Positions 30,102-32,754 of a stretch of 32,754 bases of DNA are shown piece after piece. The stretch comes from Bacillota bacterium. Lineage in GTDB: Bacteria; Bacillota; Dehalobacteriia; UBA4068. Below the pieces are notes generated by a model. The model made no database searches. It was not told where the DNA came from and saw nothing but the letters and a program-made list of their open reading frames with translations. Positions within the stretch are counted from its first letter, which is position 1, and the number at the start of each line of letters is the position of its first letter. The position numbers and the translations under genes are program-made. Location: the NCBI GenBank assembly GCA_017531315.1, contig JAFXLH010000060.1, positions 1 through 32,754 on the forward strand, in the 5' to 3' direction.

Positions 30102-31322
30102 ATGACGGCGCAAAAGCGCAAATTATTGACTGTGCTGGCTCTGGCCTGGGTCACCTATACCGTATCTTATATGTGCCGCGTCAATATTTCCACGGCGCTG
30201 GATAAGCTGGCTTTCGGCATGGATGTGAGCCTGGATTATTTGGGCATGGCCAGCTCGGTCTACTTCATCACCTATGCCTTTGGTCAGCTGCTGAACGGTT
30301 TCTGGGGCGACCATGTCGATCCGCATCGCTTCCTGATCGCGGCCTGCCTGCTTTCCGGTGCGATCAACACCACGCTGGGCCTGCAGAGCAATGGTACGGT
30401 GTTCTTTATCCTGTGGAGCATGAACGGCTTTTGCCAGTCGATGTTCTGGAGCACGCTGCTGCGTCTGCTCTCCGCCTATGCGGAAGACGGCCAGCGCAAA
30501 AATGTTTCTACCATCATGTCTACCTGCTCGGCTACCGGCTACCTGATCTCGTGGGTCATCCTGAGCGATCTGTTTATGCCCTACAGCTACCGCCCCTACT
30601 TTTTGGTGCCGGGGCTGATCGCGCTGCTGCTGGTATTGGGCTGGTTTGCGATGATGCAGGCGCTGCCCTTTGAGCAGGAGCAGGCGAAGAGCAAGACCGC
30701 GCCGCCGCTGCCGGTGGTGATCGGCGAAATCCGCCACGACCGCCTCTATTTCGTCTGTCTGCTCTGCGTTCTGGTGGGCACGATCAAAGAAGGCGCGGTA
30801 TTCTGGCTGCCCAAGATCTTCACCGATGTGCTGGGCTTCGGCGAAGGCTCGCTGATCTTCCTGATGCTGGTGCCACTGGCCAAGCTGGCGGGTGTCTTCG
30901 CGGCGCGCCGCCTGCTGACCATGGTGGGCGAGAGCGTGAAGCGCGGCGTGCAGGTGATGCTGAGCATCGGCTGCGCCTCCTGCGCGGCGCTGGTGCTGAC
31001 CAGCAGCCACACCTCGCTGCTGACGCTGGCGCTGATCGCGCTGCTGCTGGCGGTGATCAACGGCGCTAACTGGTTTATGATCTCTTATCTGCCGCTGCAC
31101 TTTGCCGAGCGCAATATCGTAGCTACGCTGGTCGGCTGCTTCGACTTTTCTACCTATATCGGTGCTTCGGTAATGACCGGGGTGGTGGGCGTGGCTCTGG
31201 CCCGTTTCTCCTGGGTGGCGCTGCCGCTGATGTGGCTGGGCATCACCTGTGTGGCGCTGCTGCTGGCCTGCAGCGGTGCCGGTACCTGCCTGGCGCTGAA
31301 AGGCAAGCGCCGCGCAGCCTGA
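30102..31322 (+). CDS. MFS transporter, OPA (GlpT/UhpT)-like
   Basis: A 406-residue transporter with about twelve helices. The N-terminal part resembles the organophosphate:phosphate antiporter group: YTVSYMCRVNISTALDKL in helix 1 and FGQLLNGFWGDHVDPHRF between helices 2 and 3 (the MFS G-x-x-x-D-R/H signature). The middle loop is charged (EQEQAKSKTAPP). Substrate could be a sugar phosphate or glycerol 3-phosphate, but many OPA-like proteins in Bacillota have unknown substrates. GGAGG lies 7 nt before the ATG. It is followed by a strong terminator and is probably cotranscribed with the lipoprotein. Confidence 0.82.
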   Translation: MTAQKRKLLTVLALAWVTYTVSYMCRVNISTALDKLAFGMDVSLDYLGMASSVYFITYAFGQLLNGFWGDHVDPHRFLIAACLLSGAINTTLGLQSNGTVFFILWSMNGFCQSMFWSTLLRLLSAYAEDGQRKNVSTIMSTCSATGYLISWVILSDLFMPYSYRPYFLVPGLIALLLVLGWFAMMQALPFEQEQAKSKTAPPLPVVIGEIRHDRLYFVCLLCVLVGTIKEGAVFWLPKIFTDVLGFGEGSLIFLMLVPLAKLAGVFAARRLLTMVGESVKRGVQVMLSIGCASCAALVLTSSHTSLLTLALIALLLAVINGANWFMISYLPLHFAERNIVATLVGCFDFSTYIGASVMTGVVGVALARFSWVALPLMWLGITCVALLLACSGAGTCLALKGKRRAA

Positions 31323-31334
31323 AACTAAATGCGT

Positions 31335-31363
31335 AAGCCCACTCGTAATGAGTGGGCTTTTTT
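31335..31363 (+). terminator. Terminator of the lipoprotein-MFS unit
   Basis: A 10-bp stem, AAGCCCACTC/GAGTGGGCTT (31335-31344 with 31350-31359), has a GTAAT loop and is followed by six T. Confidence 0.92.
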
Positions 31364-31410
31364 GCTCTCCACGCGCATACCTTATGCCAAAAGCATTGGG
31401 GGGTATGGGG

Positions 31411-31923
31411 ATGAAAGCTTTGGGCGCGCGCCTGCATTGGGCAGGCTTTATCTTCAGCGTGGCCGTGGGGTCGCTGCTGCATTTTGTCTACGATTGGAGC
31501 GGCGGCAGCCCGCTGGTCATGCCGTTTGCCGCGATCAACGAATCGACATGGGAGCATATGAAGCTGCTCTACTGGCCGATGCTGGCCTTCGGATGGCTGC
31601 AATGGCTGGCCGGCGGGCGGGATATCGGCGGCTTCTGGCGCTGCAAGCTGGCGGGGATGCTGCTGGGGCTGGCGCTGATACCGGTGCTGTTTTACACTTA
31701 TAACGGCGTGTTTGGCACATCCGGCGCGCTGGTCAATATCGGCATCTTCGTACTGGCGGCTGCGGCGGCGTATCTGCTGGAGTGGCGCTTGCCGGGGCGG
31801 GGTGGCGGTGAGGCGCTGCCGCTGCTGCTGTTATGGCTGCTGGGGCTGGCCTTTTCCGTATTCAGCTTCATGCCGCCGCAGCTGCCGCTGTTCATCTCTC
31901 CGGTATGGCTGCGCTGCTGGTAG
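31411..31923 (+). CDS. Integral membrane protein, DUF6512-like
   Basis: A 170-residue protein with about five hydrophobic helices. The conserved stretch after helix 1 (LLHFVYDWSGGSPLVMPF, then INESTWEHMKLLYWPM) matches what I recall of DUF6512; function unknown. Several in-frame ATGs exist (31384, 31405, 31411); 31411 is preferred because GGGGGGT lies 6 nt upstream and the protein then begins MKALGARLHWAGF. No convincing promoter of its own follows the terminator upstream. It is not obviously linked to the permease downstream, which has its own promoter. Confidence 0.7.
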   Translation: MKALGARLHWAGFIFSVAVGSLLHFVYDWSGGSPLVMPFAAINESTWEHMKLLYWPMLAFGWLQWLAGGRDIGGFWRCKLAGMLLGLALIPVLFYTYNGVFGTSGALVNIGIFVLAAAAAYLLEWRLPGRGGGEALPLLLLWLLGLAFSVFSFMPPQLPLFISPVWLRCW

Positions 31924-31938
31924 CGGCGGCTTTTGTTC

Positions 31939-31967
31939 TTGCTTCTGCGGCAGAAATGGCATATAAT
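31939..31967 (+). promoter_or_regulatory. Promoter of the EamA permease gene
   Basis: TTGCTT (31939-31944), 17-nt spacer, TATAAT (31962-31967), about 40 bp before the predicted GTG start. Confidence 0.75.
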
Positions 31968-32005
31968 AGGCAGTAAATTATGCTGCGGCAGGGGCAGGTG
32001 AGAGT

Positions 32006-32725
32006 GTGTATTCCAAGACGAAAACGTATCTGATCTTGTTCGGCGGGGTGCTGGCTCTCTCCGGTTCGGCGATTTTTGTGAAGCTGGCCGATGCGCCCTC
32101 GGCGGTGATCGCTTTTTACCGTATGCTGATGGCGGGGCTGGTATTGCTGCCCTTTTTCCTCTTCAGCGGCAGCTGCCGGCGCGAATTTGCCGCCCTGCAG
32201 CCGCGCCAGTGGCAGCAGATACTTGCCGCAGGCCTCTTTTTGGCGCTGCATTATGTGATGTGGTTCGAATCGCTCAATTTCACCTCGATCGCCAGCTCTA
32301 CGGTCATCGTCTGCCTGCAGCCGCTGTTTTCGCTGTGGCTGGAGCGCTTCGTCAGCAAGAAGCAGATACGCACCACGGCGCTGGTGGGCTGCGCCATCGC
32401 GCTGTGCGGCTGCTTTATCATCGGCGCGGGCGATTTCCAGATCAGCGGCAGGAGTCTCTTTGGCGATATCATCGCTTTCGTGGCGGCCGGGGTGATCGCG
32501 CTGTATTTCTTCGTCGGCGAAGCGGTACGCAAGGACGTTTCCGCCGTTACTTATTCTGTGCTCAGCTATCTGGTCAGCGCCGGCATCCTGCTGGTTTACA
32601 TACTGCTACTGGGCGAGCCGCTCCACGGCTTCAGCGGGCAGACCTGGGCGGCCTTTGCCGGGCTGGCGCTCTTTTCCACCATCGGCGGGCAGTTCGTCTT
32701 CAATCTGCTGCTGAAAAAGGTTTAA
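32006..32725 (+). pseudogene. DMT/EamA-family permease, apparently frameshifted near the C-terminus
   Basis: A GTG start at 32006 follows AGGTGAGA. The frame encodes 239 residues with two EamA halves (first: GSAIFVKLADAPSAVIAFYRM; second: FGDIIAFVAAGVIALYFFVGEAV). EamA transporters normally have about 290-300 residues and ten helices; this one stops in the middle of the second half at LLLKKV-TAA (32723-32725). Dropping two bases (TA, 32723-32724) restores a continuation SARTIATIAG that fits the family after LLKKV. It is therefore either a 2-nt insertion that breaks the gene, or a sequencing error. Substrates (metabolites, amino acids or drugs) cannot be told. The rest is outside the window. 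Confidence 0.75.
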
Positions 32726-32754
32726 GCGCAAGGACGATTGCAACGATTGCGGGC

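Overview
The window looks like chromosomal DNA of a GC-rich member of the Bacillota (Clostridia or Negativicutes type). The reasons are a YlmH-type S4 protein, an ECF riboflavin S-component under an FMN riboswitch, a TSCPD/TIGR03905 protein, a methionine synthase whose reactivation domain is a separate gene, strong AGGAGG ribosome binding sites, and AT-rich TTGNNN-N17-TATAAT promoters between GC-rich genes. Genus cannot be read from this sequence alone. No tRNA, rRNA, CRISPR array, insertion sequence or prophage was seen. The strong codon bias produces many long antisense frames, which are not genes.

Layout. Positions 1-1825 hold the start of a dps gene with a Fur/PerR-like box, a membrane-anchored PH-like protein, and a divergent mntP manganese exporter. 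Positions 1938-6110 are a potABCD polyamine importer operon behind an unusually long, structured leader of about 290 nt. After a small TSCPD protein (6164-6412), positions 6637-15729 form a reverse-strand peptide-use region: a small membrane protein with a duplicated 3' tail, an M19 membrane dipeptidase, dppA, dppBCDF and a CocE/X-Pro-type hydrolase. Positions 15862-18924 read forward (ylmH, an alpha/beta hydrolase, a MATE exporter). Next come an ankyrin-like protein and an FMN-riboswitch-controlled ribU. Positions 20594-24507 are a reverse-strand methionine operon: metF, the MetH activation-domain gene, then metH without that domain. The last part holds an aldo/keto reductase with two [4Fe-4S] sites, a broken chimeric hypB locus, a divergent SLOG/XRE pair around a perfect 15-bp inverted repeat, proBA, a lipoprotein, an OPA-type MFS transporter, a DUF6512-like membrane protein and a DMT/EamA permease that appears frameshifted.

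How it fits together. The cell appears equipped to import polyamines, peptides and riboflavin. It can break down peptides, make methionine by a folate- and B12-dependent route, make proline, and manage iron/manganese stress. The items most worth a second look are the potA leader RNA, the hypB chimera (a deletion or an assembly join), the SLOG/XRE operator arrangement, the duplicated gene tail near 15.4-15.55 kb, the repeated operator-like sites between proBA and the lipoprotein gene, and the 2-nt frameshift in the final permease.
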